Shown: positions 31,711-43,492, numbered from the stretch's first letter. The stretch is DNA of 64,000 nt from Zygnema cylindricum (GCA_037447655.1 JBBHKE010001674.1:1-64000); one strand, 5' to 3'. Notes: a model not told the origin generated them from the sequence alone. Numbers and translations: made by a program.

Positions 31711-33318
31711 AATCTAAACCTCAATAGTACTTGATGAAGTCTCAAATACCAAGTGTGTGGCGCTTACTTCAAACCATATAAAGACTTTCTCAAACGCCAT
31801 ACATTTCCTTCCTGCAAAGGAGAGACACCTTTTTGTACCTTCATATATACCTCTTCCTCCAACTCTCCATTTGAAAACGCGGTTTCAACGTCCATTTGAT
31901 GGACCTGCTTCTTCCCCATCGCTGCAATTGCAATAACAATCCGTAGTGAGTCAAACTTCACCACGGGAGCATAAGTCTCCTGTAAATCGATTCCCTCGTG
32001 TTGTTGGAACCCCTTACAAACAAGCCTCGCATTTTACTTAATTAATTCACCTGAAGCTCTAGTTTGGTCTTAAAGACCCACTATTTATCAATCGCCTTTT
32101 TCCCCTCCGGTAATTCCACTTCCTCAAAAGTTAGATTATCAACCACTAACTTAAATTCTTTCTCCCACGCCGATTTCCACTTACTCTCCCAATCATCTGA
32201 CCTCCTAGCCTTGACATAAGATTGAGGGTTTCTCTTGTCATATTCTCCGTAAGTGATTGCTACAAAAGAAACTCCGTCTCCTTAACATCGGAAAGAAGAT
32301 AATTTGAATTCGATGCATTTTCCCCTTTTCGATCGTAAATGAGTTTTTTCGGTTTCTTCCCTTTTTTGATCCGAGAGCTCCTCCTAATAAATTGCTCCTC
32401 CTCCTTTTCCTCTCTCTCTTCTTTTGATTCATTTCAATTTCCTTCTCACTCGATTTAGAACTCAATTTGGAGCTTGGAGATTTTTTAATGTTCGCAGGCA
32501 CTCAAGGTTCCAAAGATCCATTACTCTTACTTTCAAATTCAATTTCAACCGATTTATTCAAATTCTTTTTTTTAGTTTTCTCCTTCGGTTCCACATCGGA
32601 TTCCGAATCCCCAATGTACGGAAAACTCTCAATTTCACTCTCTTCATAAAAATCCGAATTTTCTTTAAGTTTCCAAATGGATTTCATGCCAGATTTGAAA
32701 TCCTCATGAAAATCCACATTTCGAGATTCCTCCACGGTGTGATGAGCCGGATCATATGCTCGGTATAAACTCCCTTTCGCACTATGTCCAATAAAAATTC
32801 CCGGCCAACTCCTTAATGCAAATTTCCCCTTCCTCTTAATTGATTCCATATAAACCGTAGCATGAAATCCCCAAATTCTCAAATGATGAACCTTGGGCTT
32901 TCTACCACTTCACAACTCCTCCGGTGTTTTACTTTCGGAAACCAAAGTGAGTCTTCGGTTACAAATGTAATTTGCCGTAAGAATCGCATCTTCCCACAAA
33001 AACATCTCTCATTTGGAGCTATGAACCATTGCACGGACCATTTTTTGTAAGGTACGATTCTTCCTCTCGGCCAATCCATTTGACTCTAGAGAATAAGGCG
33101 TCGTGAATTGACGCCTAATCCCCCACTCTTTACAATACCCCTCAAAAACTACAAACTCCCCTCTATTCTCCGACCGAATGGACTTAAGCTTCTTATCAAT
33201 TACATGCCATTCTTTAAATTTTTCAGATGCATCCGATTTCTTTTTCAATAAGTACACCCATGACTTCCGGGAGAAGGCATCAACAATCACAAATGAATAC
33301 TTTGTACCTCAAATTGTC
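31711..33318 (-). pseudogene. pol: Element K integrase C-part and RT N-part
   Basis: From high to low coordinates: integrase core after the first Asp (F-V-I-V-D-A-F-S-R-K-S-W-V-Y-L-L-K-K-K, 33290 on), S-E-N-R-G-E-F near the second Asp (S-D-N-G normally, here altered), then S-N-G-L-A-E-R-K-N-R-T-L with the catalytic Glu. The C-terminus (H-A-T-V-Y, G-I-F-I-G-H-S) and an acidic linker follow (32882-32502). RT N-terminal motifs H-Q-M-D-V-E-T-A-F and S-L-Y-G-L-K appear at 31964-31764. Element G interrupts it at 33318/39287 and L at 31710/27426. Confidence 0.85.
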
Positions 33319-33323
33319 TTAGG

Positions 33324-34232
33324 TGTTTCTTTTAGAAAGCTTTAGTCCTCTTTATGCCTCAGCTGTGAGAGAGAGCTGTTCAGGACTTAAGCTATTTTTG
33401 GTTGAGTTCGGTTCAGTACTTACCGAAATTAGTGTGACAGTGAAGTTGGGAGTTCACGGTTCATTCACACTTGGGACACGTGTCGTCACTTGGGAGAATG
33501 CGTGAGTATGTCCTCCGTGGACGTACGGAAATTCGGCAGGACCATTCAGCCCATTCCCCCTGTACAACCCCCTCCACCCCCCCGTCCGTACAATCCACTC
33601 AAACACCGTCCGTACTAACGTCGGCGGATGGCACGTGGCAAGCCATGAGTGGACGGCGGTTATTACAGAGGAGCGACTATAACTTAGGAACTGACAAGCG
33701 TCAACGTGACGGCCATGCTGTACCATGGCCGTACATGAAGTACCGCGGCAGGTGTGCTTCTAGTACTTTACACTCTTGTGATTGGTTGTGTACACTAGTA
33801 TTAGGGAGTTCAAAGAAGGAATTAGGACTTAGACTTTTTTGAGGCACCTCTCTTTGAGAGGCCTTTTGTATTTATATGCAAATTTTGGCCGGCCATAACA
33901 TAATGCTCAGGGGAGCAAATTCAGTGATTCTTTTTGATGCCGACTCACGTGAGTCCAGGCTACACAAAGAATTAGTCGGTCAGAGCTTTTGCTTGCCAAG
34001 TTGGCGGTATTTGAAAGGGAAATTCAAAGTGGGGAGTATTGTCCAAAACACATGTTCAAGCTTTGCATTTTTTGGTGAAACTGAGCACACAGAAAGTCTT
34101 CTTTCACAGGGGTGAAGTTGTATAGGGGTTTTGACTATTAGGTCAGCCATTCGTTTGGACATCCCCGACCCGGACAATCTAGATAATCTTCTTTGGATTC
34201 GCGAATACTGTGGGGCAATAGAGCCCATAAAT
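33324..34232 (+). repeat. Element G 5' LTR, chimeric
   Basis: Starts TGTTTCTTTTAGAAAGC. The first ~230 bp match 38439-38680, then identity stops near CGGCAGGACCA. The rest is B/E-like, with TGCTC-AGGG-GAGCA (33908-33921) and GACTC-ACGT-GAGTC hairpins, ending in CAATAGAGCCCATA. The gag ATG is here ATA. The LTR breaks off 9 bp before its expected TTTCA end and joins protease coding sequence. Confidence 0.8.
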
Positions 34233-35724
34233 ACATTATCATGTGACATTAATGGTCAAATTGTAAAAAAGACATTACATGATGTTCTTTATATTCCAAA
34301 ACTTAAGAAAAATCTGTTTTCCACTTCGGTGGCTGAAATGAAAGGATTTGAAATTTTGGGAAATAATGGGAAATAGGTAGTAAGAAAAGATGGAGGAGTA
34401 GCCTTAGTAGGAACTAGAGGCCCAAACTTGTTACATTGGATGGACTTGGCTAATGAAATTTACTTTGCATACTTTATTGTCCTCCGGAAATTTTTTTGTG
34501 GCATAAGAGGCTCGGTCATGTTCATCATGAAAGGCTTGATAAAATGGTGAAACAAAATATGATAGATGTTGTCAAAATAGGACAAAAAGATTCTCATTTA
34601 TGTGATGGTTTTGCTTTGGGAAATCTTCACAAGTTGCCCCTACCTCAAACTGCGGATAACCGGGCAACAGATTTGCTGCAAATAATTCCTTCGGATATTT
34701 GGGGACCGTCAAAAGTCCCTTCCCATAATGGCAACCGATTTTTGGTTACGTTTACAAATGATTTCTCTTGTTACAGCAAATTTTACTTTATGAAGGAAAA
34801 GAGTGAAGTGTTTATTCACTTCAAGCACTTTCGGATTTGGGCAGAAAAGCTTCACGGGAAGCCGATTCTTTCCCTTCGGTCCGACAACGGAGGAGACTAT
34901 ATTTCTAATGCATTTTCAGATTACTTAAAATAAAACGGCATCTCTTGTCAATTTACATTTCCCTATACTTTGGAGCAAAACGGAGTATGGGAAAGACTTA
35001 ACCGGACTTTAACGGAAAGTGCAAAATTTATGGTGTTAGATAAAGGGATAAATTTTAAATTTTGGGGAGAAGCTTTCTCTTGTGCGTCTTACATTAGAAT
35101 TATAATAGAAACTAGAGCCGTAAAAGGAAACACACCCTATGAAGTGTGGATCGGAAGGAAACCCAATGTGAGTCACTTCCGGGTTTTTTGTAGTAAAAGT
35201 TTTTTTTTGGATAATCTTCTTATTTCTAAGCTTAATCCGAAATTTGTTCCCGAAATTTATATGGGATATGATGATGAGTCAGTAGAGTATACAGTACGGA
35301 TAGAAAAACTCTTCAGTTTGCTAAGAATATTCAGGTTAAGGAAGAGAGTCAATCGATTGGTATTTTTGGCAATGACAGATTTTGAGAAAAATGCCAAAAT
35401 TCAAAAATATGTAATATTTTAAAATGTTACTTTTACCTCTTCCATCCAATCTTCTTCCTCTATTGGTGAAGGATTGTCTCCTAATCATACTCAGGACACT
35501 CCGGTTGTTCAACCTGTACAACCCACCCTGTCTCCTCCTCCTCCTCCTCCTCGGCGAACACGTATGGCTCGAACTGCTCCAGACTCAAATTTTCCCGGGG
35601 GAACAAGGCAAAGTGGAAGGCTGCAAGGTGAACGGATGGAGCATGCTCTATCTTCTTCCACCACAATGGAGCCGGTATAATACACGAATTTTTTTCAGCG
35701 CTCGAAAAAGATCAATGGATCTCA
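34233..35724 (+). pseudogene. pol: Element G protease C-part and integrase
   Basis: Protease starts abruptly at N-T-L-S-C-D-I-N-G, in frame with the LTR-encoded (M)-E-P-I stub, and continues L-Y-I-P-K-L-K-K-N-L-F-S-T. GAG_pre-integrase: W-H-K-R-L-G-H at 34496; integrase: S-D-I-W-G-P, S-D-N-G-G-D-Y and N-G-V-W-E-R-L-N-R-T-L (all three acidic residues present). A stop at 34931-34933 and shifts break it. A Pro-rich linker encoded near 35530-35550 precedes RT. The closest relative here is F. Confidence 0.87.
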
Positions 35725-37247
35725 GTGGCGAATGACGAGATGCGATCCATAATGGAGGCTCAAACTTGGGAGCTTGTTGAGTTTCCGCCGGATCGAAAAG
35801 CCATCGGCTGTAAGTGGGGTTTTAAAGTTAAGCTGAATCCGAATAATTCCATTGAAAGATATAAGACTAGACTTGTTGCAAAAGGCTATAGTCAGCAAGA
35901 GGGAATTGACTATGAAGAGACATTCTCACCGGTTGTCCAGTTTCCAACTGTTAGAATTCTATTAACTTTAACAGCTATTAACAATATGGAATTACATCAA
36001 ATGGATGTTAAGAAGACTTTTTTAAATGGAGATTTAGAGGGAGTGATTATATGAAGTAGCCTGAAATGTACGCAGAGACCAGAAAAATAAATATGGCCTA
36101 TAAGCTATTAAAATCCTTGTACGGACTGAAGCGGGCTCCACTTCAGTGGAATTTGAACTAGATGAGTTTCTAACTAGTCTCAGGTTTTTGAGGATTAGTT
36201 CAGATCACTCAGTCTATGTTATAGAAGGGGAAGATGGATTTATTTACATTATGGTGTATGTAGATGATTTGCTGCTACTAAGTAAGTCATTAAATGTAAT
36301 TAACAAAATAAAGGCAGCCTTGAATTCTAGATTTGAAATAAAAGACTTAGGGGAGGCAAAGTACATTCTCGGAAATGAAGTAGAAAGGGATAGACAGAAG
36401 ATAATAACCTATCTAACGCAGCTGGAAGCAATTGGGAACATGCTTGAAATATTTGGCATGGCAGAGGCAAAGGGAAGTGTCACTCCCATGAAATTTAAAA
36501 AAAGGTGGAAGGCATCGAGACCGATGGAGAAGTCATTTTTGATGACACTTTGGAATCAGCGGAGGCAGATTCTATGGCTGCCATTCCATATCGTCAGATT
36601 GTCGGCAGCCTAATTTACTTCATGGACTGCACACGACCAGATATTGCGACAATAGTCGGTGCTTTAAGCCGGAGTTTACAAAATCCGATGAGATCGGATT
36701 GGGAGGCAGCAAAGAGGGTTCTTTCATATCTTGCAGGGACACGAAATTTGCGACTTGCTCTCGGTGGAGATGAAGCTAAAATTCACACTTAGAGTGACGC
36801 GAGCTACAGAAACATGCCAAGCCGCCGCTCCACCACCGGATTCATTCTTAAGATTTGATAGTGGAACATGCTGCAAGAGCAGCAAGCTTTAAAAAGTCAC
36901 AGCTCAGTCTACAATAGAGGCTAAATACATGGCAGCAAGCTCAGCTGTCAACGAGTTACTTTGGCTAATGTCTTTTCTTTAAGAACTTCATTTCATGCAA
37001 TTTGGACCTCATATAGTGTGGTGTGACAACCAAGAAGCTTTAGCAATTGCATCTAACCCAAGTCATCACTTCAAAAGCAAACACATAGATATTAAGCTGC
37101 ATTTTGTAAAGAAAAGGTGATGAACAGGATTTTAAAACTCAATTATTTGCCGGATGAGGTGATGGTAGCAAAAATGATGACTAAGCTTTACTTGCACCTA
37201 AAATTAAGTTTTGTCAAAAGGCATGTAGACTTAGTGGCTAATAGAGT
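35725..37247 (+). pseudogene. pol: Element G RT-RNase H
   Basis: RT 35725-36054 opens with V-A-N-D-E-M-R-S-I-M-E-A-Q-T-W-E-L and includes K-G-Y-S-Q-Q-E-G-I-D-Y-E-E-T and H-Q-M-D-V. The Y-V-D-D box (V-Y-V-D-D-L-L-L-L-S) is at about 36256. RNase H is at 36560-37190 (D-I-A-T-I-V-G-A-L-S-R, E-A-K-Y-M-A, C-D-N-Q-E-A, H-I-D-I-K-L-H-F-V). At least five stops or shifts. Sequence is closest to F. Confidence 0.87.
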
Positions 37248-37264
37248 CTAAATGTTTAGGGGAG

Positions 37265-38057
37265 TCCTCTCTATATCTCGTGTGTGAGAAAGAGATTCCG
37301 AACTTAGTCATTTTTTTGGATAGACTAAATTGGCGTAGACAAAATTTAGTGTGGTAAGTAACTCCGAAGGCGGTACACAGGTTCAGTGCACTCCAAATAC
37401 ATGTGTCGGTCCGTGAAAGAGTCAAGATTGTTAAATCCGGGTGACGAAGTATAGATTCATTTGGGGACCAGATTTACAGGTGGAGGTTCATCGTCGGTAA
37501 TGAACGAATGCGCGGACGGCAGACGGAGTTCGCCATCATTTTTGGAAGAGAAATATTGACTGCGCCGTCATTTCAGTGGACGAACTTTTGTTGTGTACTT
37601 TAGTAGCGACTATAGTTAAGATTGATGTAAATACTTCGTACGACAAACGGCGGTGTTTGGTTTGATAAAGGTTTAGTGTACCAGTAAAACACGGTAATTG
37701 TGGTACGGTTTAGATCAGCTGCAGGTTCACTTGTATATGTAGGACTTATAATATTTTGGAAGTTTATTTTTTTGTTTGGAAAAATTGTAAAGCAGTTTTT
37801 GGGGTTTTTGAATTGTAAGATCATTGTGGTCTTTCGGCATAACATTGTGAAATTTTACATGTGGTTTATTGGGTTATTTTCTTTGTTGTTGCAAATTTGT
37901 AGACCTTGTATGTGTCTGGTTTGCTTGGGGCTTCATTGTGAAGTTGGTCATTTGTGGGTATTCGTGAGAGTTTCCTCTTTTGTACTTTGATTGTTATTAT
38001 GGCAACTTCCGTTTCTGCTTCTTCTTCTTCTAGAGCACCAGCTGCCTCAAACCATCA
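37265..38057 (+). repeat. Inner LTR G' after the PPT
   Basis: Directly follows GTTTAGGGGAG (37254-37264) and lacks the first ~22 bp of a G-type LTR. It ends with a Ser-rich gag start: ATG at 37999, 59 nt from the LTR end (ACCATCA), 2 modulo 3 as in F. It is homologous to the minus-strand fragment 17176-17572. Confidence 0.75.
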
Positions 38058-38079
38058 ACTAGTAAACATTTATAAGAGT

Positions 38080-38438
38080 TGTTGGTTTGAAAAGTTAGCT
38101 TCGTGCAATACGCGACATTTTGTGTGCACGCAACATTTCGTATGTAACGTATTAATTGGAATTAATGTGGAGGTTCAAATTGATTCACTAATTGGGGGAG
38201 CAAACGTATGAATAAAACTAAAATGACTAATTGAGTGGCGCAAACAAGCAGTGAGAAATGGACGGCGGATCGCTTTGCAATCCGATATATTCTATTTGAA
38301 GTACCTCTAAGTGTACGTCGCACGTACAAATTTACTGTGGTTGTACGATGTAAGTCAACAATGTACACATCACCATACGATTCTGTGAGGTTTTGTGTAA
38401 AGATTTGCAACATTGGTTTGTCTTTTGTGTATAAGTTA
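38080..38438 (+). repeat. Q-type LTR fragment inside G
   Basis: Aligns with the reverse complement of 58380-59040; shared blocks include GAAATGGACGGCGGAT (38256) and TGGTTTGTCTTTTGTGT (38413). It is cut at both ends. Confidence 0.7.
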
Positions 38439-39281
38439 TGTTGTTTTTAGAAAGCTTTAGTCCTCTCTATGCCTCAGCTGTGAGGGAGAGAGAGATATTC
38501 AGGACTTAAGCTATTTTTGGTTGAGTTCGGTTCAGTGGTCACCAAAATTAGTGTGATAGTGAAGTTGGGAGTTCACGGTTCATCCACACTTGGGACACGT
38601 GTCGTCACTTGAGAGAAATGCGTGAGTATGTCCTCCGTGGACGTACGGAAATTCGGTAAGACCACGGGACTTCCTGAAGTCAGTTCTACGATGCCAAATC
38701 CTCTAATCGGACGGCTGACAGCCACTACCAACAAATACTGACAAGGCGTGACTAGATCACTATCACTTTATGTTGTCTGAACTTCGGTGTAAATATTTGG
38801 TAGAACAGAATTTTGTCTATAGTGAATTAGTTGTTTAGTGTTGATAATGTGGTTTATGACATACCTTCAGTACACAAGTATACTCACAGTGTTTATTGTG
38901 TTAGAATGTTAGATGTACGAATAGAATACCTCCGTACAGCTTAGTGTAGTTTCGGTGTATAGAAGTAGGACTTAGTGCATTGGATTCATTAGGAACAAAT
39001 GATTTGAAAACTGTACAATCAGTTTTATGTAATTTCATTTCTGTATATCTTACAGATCTGTGAACGGAAATGATTGAAATTTTGTGTGTGTGTTCTTTTG
39101 TATGTTATCTACATTGTGGTAAATTCTCAAGACCATTGGAGTATTGTACTGAAAGTTATATTCTGTCAAAGTTGCTGTTCAGCCATCGGTATTTGTGGAA
39201 GCTTCCTCTCTTGATTTGTTCTACGATGACTACTGCTGCATCTTCTTCATCTTCAGTTCCAGAAATTGTCTCAGAACAACA
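38439..39281 (+). repeat. Element G outer 3' LTR
   Basis: 843 bp; starts TGTTGTTTTTAGAAAGC and ends AGAACAACA before the TTAGG duplication. ATG at 39226 is 56 nt from the end and encodes M-T-T-A-A-S-S-S-S-S-V-P-E-I-V-S-E-Q. Confidence 0.85.
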
Positions 39282-39286
39282 TTAGG

Positions 39287-39967
39287 TTTAATATGTCCAC
39301 AAATATCGATGTGGACAACCTCCTAAGAACTTTGAGCTCGATGCTTGATGTCTTTATTCAGATGGGATTTCCAAATTTGACGTCCTTTGCTACATCCTCC
39401 GCATCCGTTCACCTTCTCACAGGATGTTAATTCCAAGCCCCTCACCGAAGAATGACGAATCATCTTCTTTAAACTTACCTCGGATGTGTGACACATCCGA
39501 TGATGCCAAAAGGTAAGGTCACCTTTCAACTCCGAAATTTGATGTGAAATTCCCTCGGTGGGAACTTTAGATTTCGGCCTCCTCCATGAAAACCGACTAT
39601 GATTCCCATCCGTTACAACTCCTTCTCCAATTATATTCCCCTTCTCATTCCAAATCTCAATAGATTGACCACCTCTCGTAAGTAAGCTTCCACCAATCCG
39701 TTGAATTTGTGGAACACTTAACAAATTGACCGAACTGTCCAGAATGTAAAGAGTATTTTGAAGACGATACTCCGTCGATTTCTCCTTCCCATTATTATCC
39801 CATGAAAGGAGATCAAGCCGAACCGTGCCAACCGTTCTAACCGAAATGACATGGCCGCTTGCAATCGTAATAAACTTTGGAACCGTAAGCTCCTCCATGT
39901 CATCAAACAAGGTGGCATCCGTGAAAACATGGTGGGATTCCCTCGTATCAATAATCCACTCCTTCTC
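39287..39967 (-). pseudogene. pol: Element K protease and integrase N-part
   Basis: Protease active site reads I-I-D-T-R-E-S where D-T-G-A-S is expected, so it is inactive. Protease body L-T-V-P-K-F-I-T-I-A-S-G-H-V and L-L-S-V-P-Q-I-Q lies on 39910-39323. GAG_pre-integrase: F-W-H-H-R-M-C-H-T and C-G-G-C-S-K-G. The integrase start V-V-H-I-D-I-C-G-H-I-K-P holds the first catalytic Asp and ends at the G insertion point. Confidence 0.85.
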
Positions 39968-41336
39968 TTAATTTCCTTCACTACTCACCGAATCAAGGGT
40001 TAGGTTAAAAATCGGAAAAACATCACGGGTTTCATTACCATAGTCAAAGTAATTTGTATTACCATAACCTCGACCGCCACCACGGCCTCCCCTTCGGCCA
40101 CCACCTCGATCGCCTCTATCATCTCCTCTACCTCCTCTTCCACCTCCGGAATCTCCACCCTTCGCGTAGCATTGAGGACTCCTATGTCCCCACTTACCAC
40201 AAAAATGACATTTCTTATCCTTATCTGAACAAGAGGAAGACAAATGTCTAAGCCGGTTACACCAGTAGCATGTCACATTGGAAAGATCAGAAGAGACCTT
40301 CGGTGGACGACCTTGCACCTTCTTGTTGCCTCGACCTCCACCACCACCTCTCGGGCCACCTCCTCTACCACCTCCTCTACCACCGACATAGTTGAGATCC
40401 GGGGTTTTGGGAGTAGTAGAGTTGAGAACTCCTCCTCCTCCAGTTGAAAAAACCTATGGAGTTCCCTCCGACATTTTGATAAAATTAACAGTGAATCCAA
40501 AAGTTTTATCCGCCTTCGCTCGTAAAATAGCCTTAAGATGCGAAAGCTTGTCTAGTAAAGCGTTAAGGAAAACGCTTAATTAATCCGCATCCAATCTAAC
40601 TTGACCATTCTTGAGTAATTGCTCGATTATAATATTAAAGCGCTTCACGGTATCATCTATCACTTCATTTGGTTTGATTTTAAAATTTATAAAATCCGTA
40701 TAAACATGCTGACCTTTGTTCTCAAGTGCTTGCCAACACTCATGGGCCGTGCCTTGAGCGAGGAAATGATCAAGCACGGAAGAAGTGCAATTCTTCATCA
40801 AACCGGTCGTTGCCGCAATATCTTTTAACCTCCATTGAGCACATGCTTTGCTCTCCGTTGGCATCATCTCCTCTCAATTGACAATCCTCAAAAGCCTCTT
40901 GAGAATAAGTTGATTTTCAATAAATTTCTTCCAAACGCATAATTGATGCCATTAAAGGCCACGGGTTTCCCTGACAAATTATTATCATCTTCGTTATCCA
41001 ATACCTCTTCAAAATCTGAGTCCTCCTCTATCTTTGCTTTACCTTTCCTAGTTCTCTCTTTTCTCTCACTCTCATTAGCTCCTCCACTAAAGGGATCGGC
41101 ATCCGCAAAAGAAGTGTTTTCTTTGTTCTCACTCGGTTTAGTTTGAAAACGGGAAATTTACATATCTCATAAGTGTATCAAAAATTTCCTCAAATATTCT
41201 CTCTGTATTATATGTCTTTTTATATTGAGAACCTGAAAAACTAAACTCTCTTGATCTATCCAAAGTCGACATAGGGGAAGCAGTATTTCTATTCCTCCTC
41301 CTCCCCATGCACTCCCTCTCAATCCGCAAAGCACTA
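39968..41336 (-). pseudogene. gag: Element K gag with two zinc knuckles and RGG box
   Basis: Nucleocapsid part 40318-39968: C-Y-W-C-x4-H-x4-C and C-H-F-C-x4-H-x4-C, both complete, then an Arg/Gly-rich tail (R-G-G, G-R-G-G-R-G repeats), a typical RNA-binding combination. The gag core at 40867-40580 has C-A-Q-W-R-L-K-D, C-W-Q-A-L-E-N and F-K-I-K-P-N-E-V. N-terminal codons follow an ATG at about 41309 (M-G-R-R-R-N-R-N). Frames are interrupted between the blocks. M has the same two-knuckle layout. Confidence 0.85.
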
Positions 41337-41348
41337 GCTTTGATACCA
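41337..41348 (-). promoter_or_regulatory. Element K PBS, tRNA-iMet 3'-end type
   Basis: Minus strand TGGTATCAAAGC, three bases inside the 5' LTR end (CGTACA at 41352). One mismatch to the plant-type site. Confidence 0.85.
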
Positions 41349-41351
41349 AAT

Positions 41352-41977
41352 TGTACGATCTTAAGCAAAAAACATTTACTCAAAATATTCACAAAACATA
41401 AATCATTACACAGCAGAAGCTTATGAAAGACAAGAAGAATATTCAGCCAAAAAAAATTATAAGTGTTCTTGGCCGAAGCCTCTTTACATCATCTCTCTTC
41501 TCTCTTCTCTTAAAAAAATCTCTACTCCAAGATTAATCCTTTATATATTGATAATAGGATACAACTCTGCAGCAACGTACTGCTGCTTACATACTCGCTA
41601 GTCTACACTAAGAGACAAGAAGATAAGACAAGCAAAATTTAGCGTAGGGATGAAGTCTGTCCCTAGCTAACTGTCGCACACAGCAATGAAAATTCCACGA
41701 AAGAAGACCCACGCACTTTTTTCCTTCGAAACGTCAAACTCCAAACTTTGACTTAAACACCTGTCTTCACACAAAAACACCTGCACGCAAAATGAGACAC
41801 CTGCGCACGAAAACATAAATTGACGCGAAACGAAATATAACATTTCGTTCGCGGATAACAAGTACTGTCGCAAAACGACGTAGTACTTTTTGTATGATGA
41901 CGCGACACTTCGCGTCCAACAAACAAATGTTGTTATGACGCTTAGCGGAAATACCGCGAAACGACAATAACCCAACA
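41352..41977 (-). repeat. Element K 5' LTR
   Basis: 626 bp, TGTTGGG to CGTACA. Flanked by TTTCC at 41978-41982. Confidence 0.87.
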
Positions 41978-43492
41978 TTTCCAAATTTCATCATCATAAC
42001 CATTTAAAGTAAAAACTTATCAAAAAAGTTAACAAAAAGTCATGGGAACTCAAATATTCACCAAATTGTCAAAAAAAAAAATCATTGCCAAAAACAAAAA
42101 ACATTTTCCACTAAAATTACTTACGACCAACAGCCAATCCCGATCACCAAACCTCTCTCTACCTTTCCTTAACACTAAAGTTTCACCTTTTTCACAACTA
42201 TTGTATAAAACAAAACACCAATTTCATTTTAAGAAAACACCCTAAATTTTACAATTACTCTGTCTTTTCACCCATTATCTTTTCCAAACTTTTTCTTTTT
42301 AACTCTTCTCACCTGAACTTGTGGTCGAATTTTATGAGTGGAGCAAAACTCCTACATTTACTTTAACATTCTTCTCCCTCCCACAATACTTCCCGCCAAT
42401 TTCTTCTGACAGAAAAAAATATCTAAAAGACTCAATTTCGTGAGAGAATTTCTCGAAATTCCCGCCAAAACCAACCTGTCCACCGCCCAATTAATAGTAT
42501 AACTTTTCTCCTCTTCATTCATATCACCCTTTCCGTCCACTCAAAATAGTTAATATCTCCATAACTCTCCTTTCAGTATCTCCCTAGGAGACTTCAACCT
42601 GTCCTCTTTCCGCGTTCACTTTATCTTTTTCTTCTACCTCAATATCCTGTCGATCTTTCTTTCCATCCTTCTTACCTCTCCTCACCAGTCAATCTTTCCC
42701 TCACCATTTCCTCTCGATCCTCCATATCCCTTCACTCTCGCCTACTCACTTTTACTCTTCTCCTTCACTCAACCTTTTCCTTCCCGCCTCTGCTTTATAC
42801 TTACATATAACTCTTCCCATCTCACTTCCCCGCTGACTCTCCTCTTTGTCTCCTTGTACTTCTTCCTCCAACTCCTACCTCTCCTCCCATTCCTCTTATC
42901 AATATCAACCCAATCTCCCTAATCTCACCTGTTCCTCGAACTCATATTCATAAACTCTCCCCACCACCCCTCCCTCCCTCAAAAAGAAAATAATACTTTA
43001 GAATACTTCCCATAAAAAAAGAAAGCATAAATCACTTATTTTTTGTCCAATGACATTTGATTCTGAAAATCTCCCTTGGGAGGTAACACTGGAGAGTCAT
43101 TAAGGAGAAGCTCCACTCTATCTTCGGAATCAGCTTCATAGCCTTCTCAAGAAATGGCGTTAGGATTGTAGGTTATGAAACAATGGGCCCCAAATTTTCA
43201 AGCTTCTTCTTCTTTATTCTTCGATGTGGAAATGTCGTAACTTGTGAAAGATAATAAACCAACCAAAGTGCATACACAACAAGAGTGTTCCTCTAATAAT
43301 TCAATAAATTAAACACAATCTAATTACAACTCCTTCTCGTTCTCAATTACTTCCGACCTTTCTACGTTTCCTTCAAAGCTACGCCTCCAAAAAGATAAAT
43401 GAACCACTAAATCTTAACAAATATATATCAGTACTTGAATAGAAACGCGTAAGAGTCAACGCGGTGAAAAAAACAATCGACAAGTGCAAACT
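41978..43492. other. Pyrimidine-rich spacer and probable end of the N LTR
   Basis: About 42250-43000 is strongly biased to C and T on the + strand. 43000-43492 is ordinary AT-rich sequence and may be the distal part of the N 3' LTR, interrupted by M at 43493. No gene was recognised; the minus-strand frame 42540-42358 has no motif. Confidence 0.35.

Larger units (their letters stand above)
33324..39281 (+). mobile_element. Composite copia element G in K integrase
   Basis: Flanked by TTAGG (33319-33323 and 39282-39286), a perfect 5-bp duplication. Outer ends are the same LTR type (first ~230 bp of 33324 on and of 38439 on are near identical). Inside are a chimeric 5' LTR, pol without gag, a PPT, a second LTR (G', 37265-38057), a Q-LTR fragment and the outer 3' LTR. 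Gag and the protease N-terminus are missing. It is probably a product of recombination or template switching between related elements. Confidence 0.87.
25739..41977 (-). mobile_element. Ty1/copia element K, host of two insertions
   Basis: Minus-strand element with LTRs 41352-41977 (5') and 25739-26373 (3'), starting TGTTGGGTTATTG and TGTTTGGTTATTG. Flanks are TTTCC (41978-41982) and TTCCC (25734-25738), a 5-bp duplication with one change. The body is cut by L in RT (27426-31710) and by G in integrase (33324-39281, TTAGG duplication). Subtracting both leaves about 6 kb, normal for copia. The PBS is tRNA-iMet 3'-end type. All frames are decayed. Confidence 0.9.

Noticed and set aside
42042-42245. 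Host gene exon near 42 kb
   Set aside because: A 67-codon Lys/Ser/Thr-rich frame in low-complexity DNA without splice or homology evidence.
43160-43200. Half-tRNA PBS near 43.18 kb
   Set aside because: GGTTATG and TGGGCCC occur close together but are separated by AAACAA, and no LTR end precedes them.
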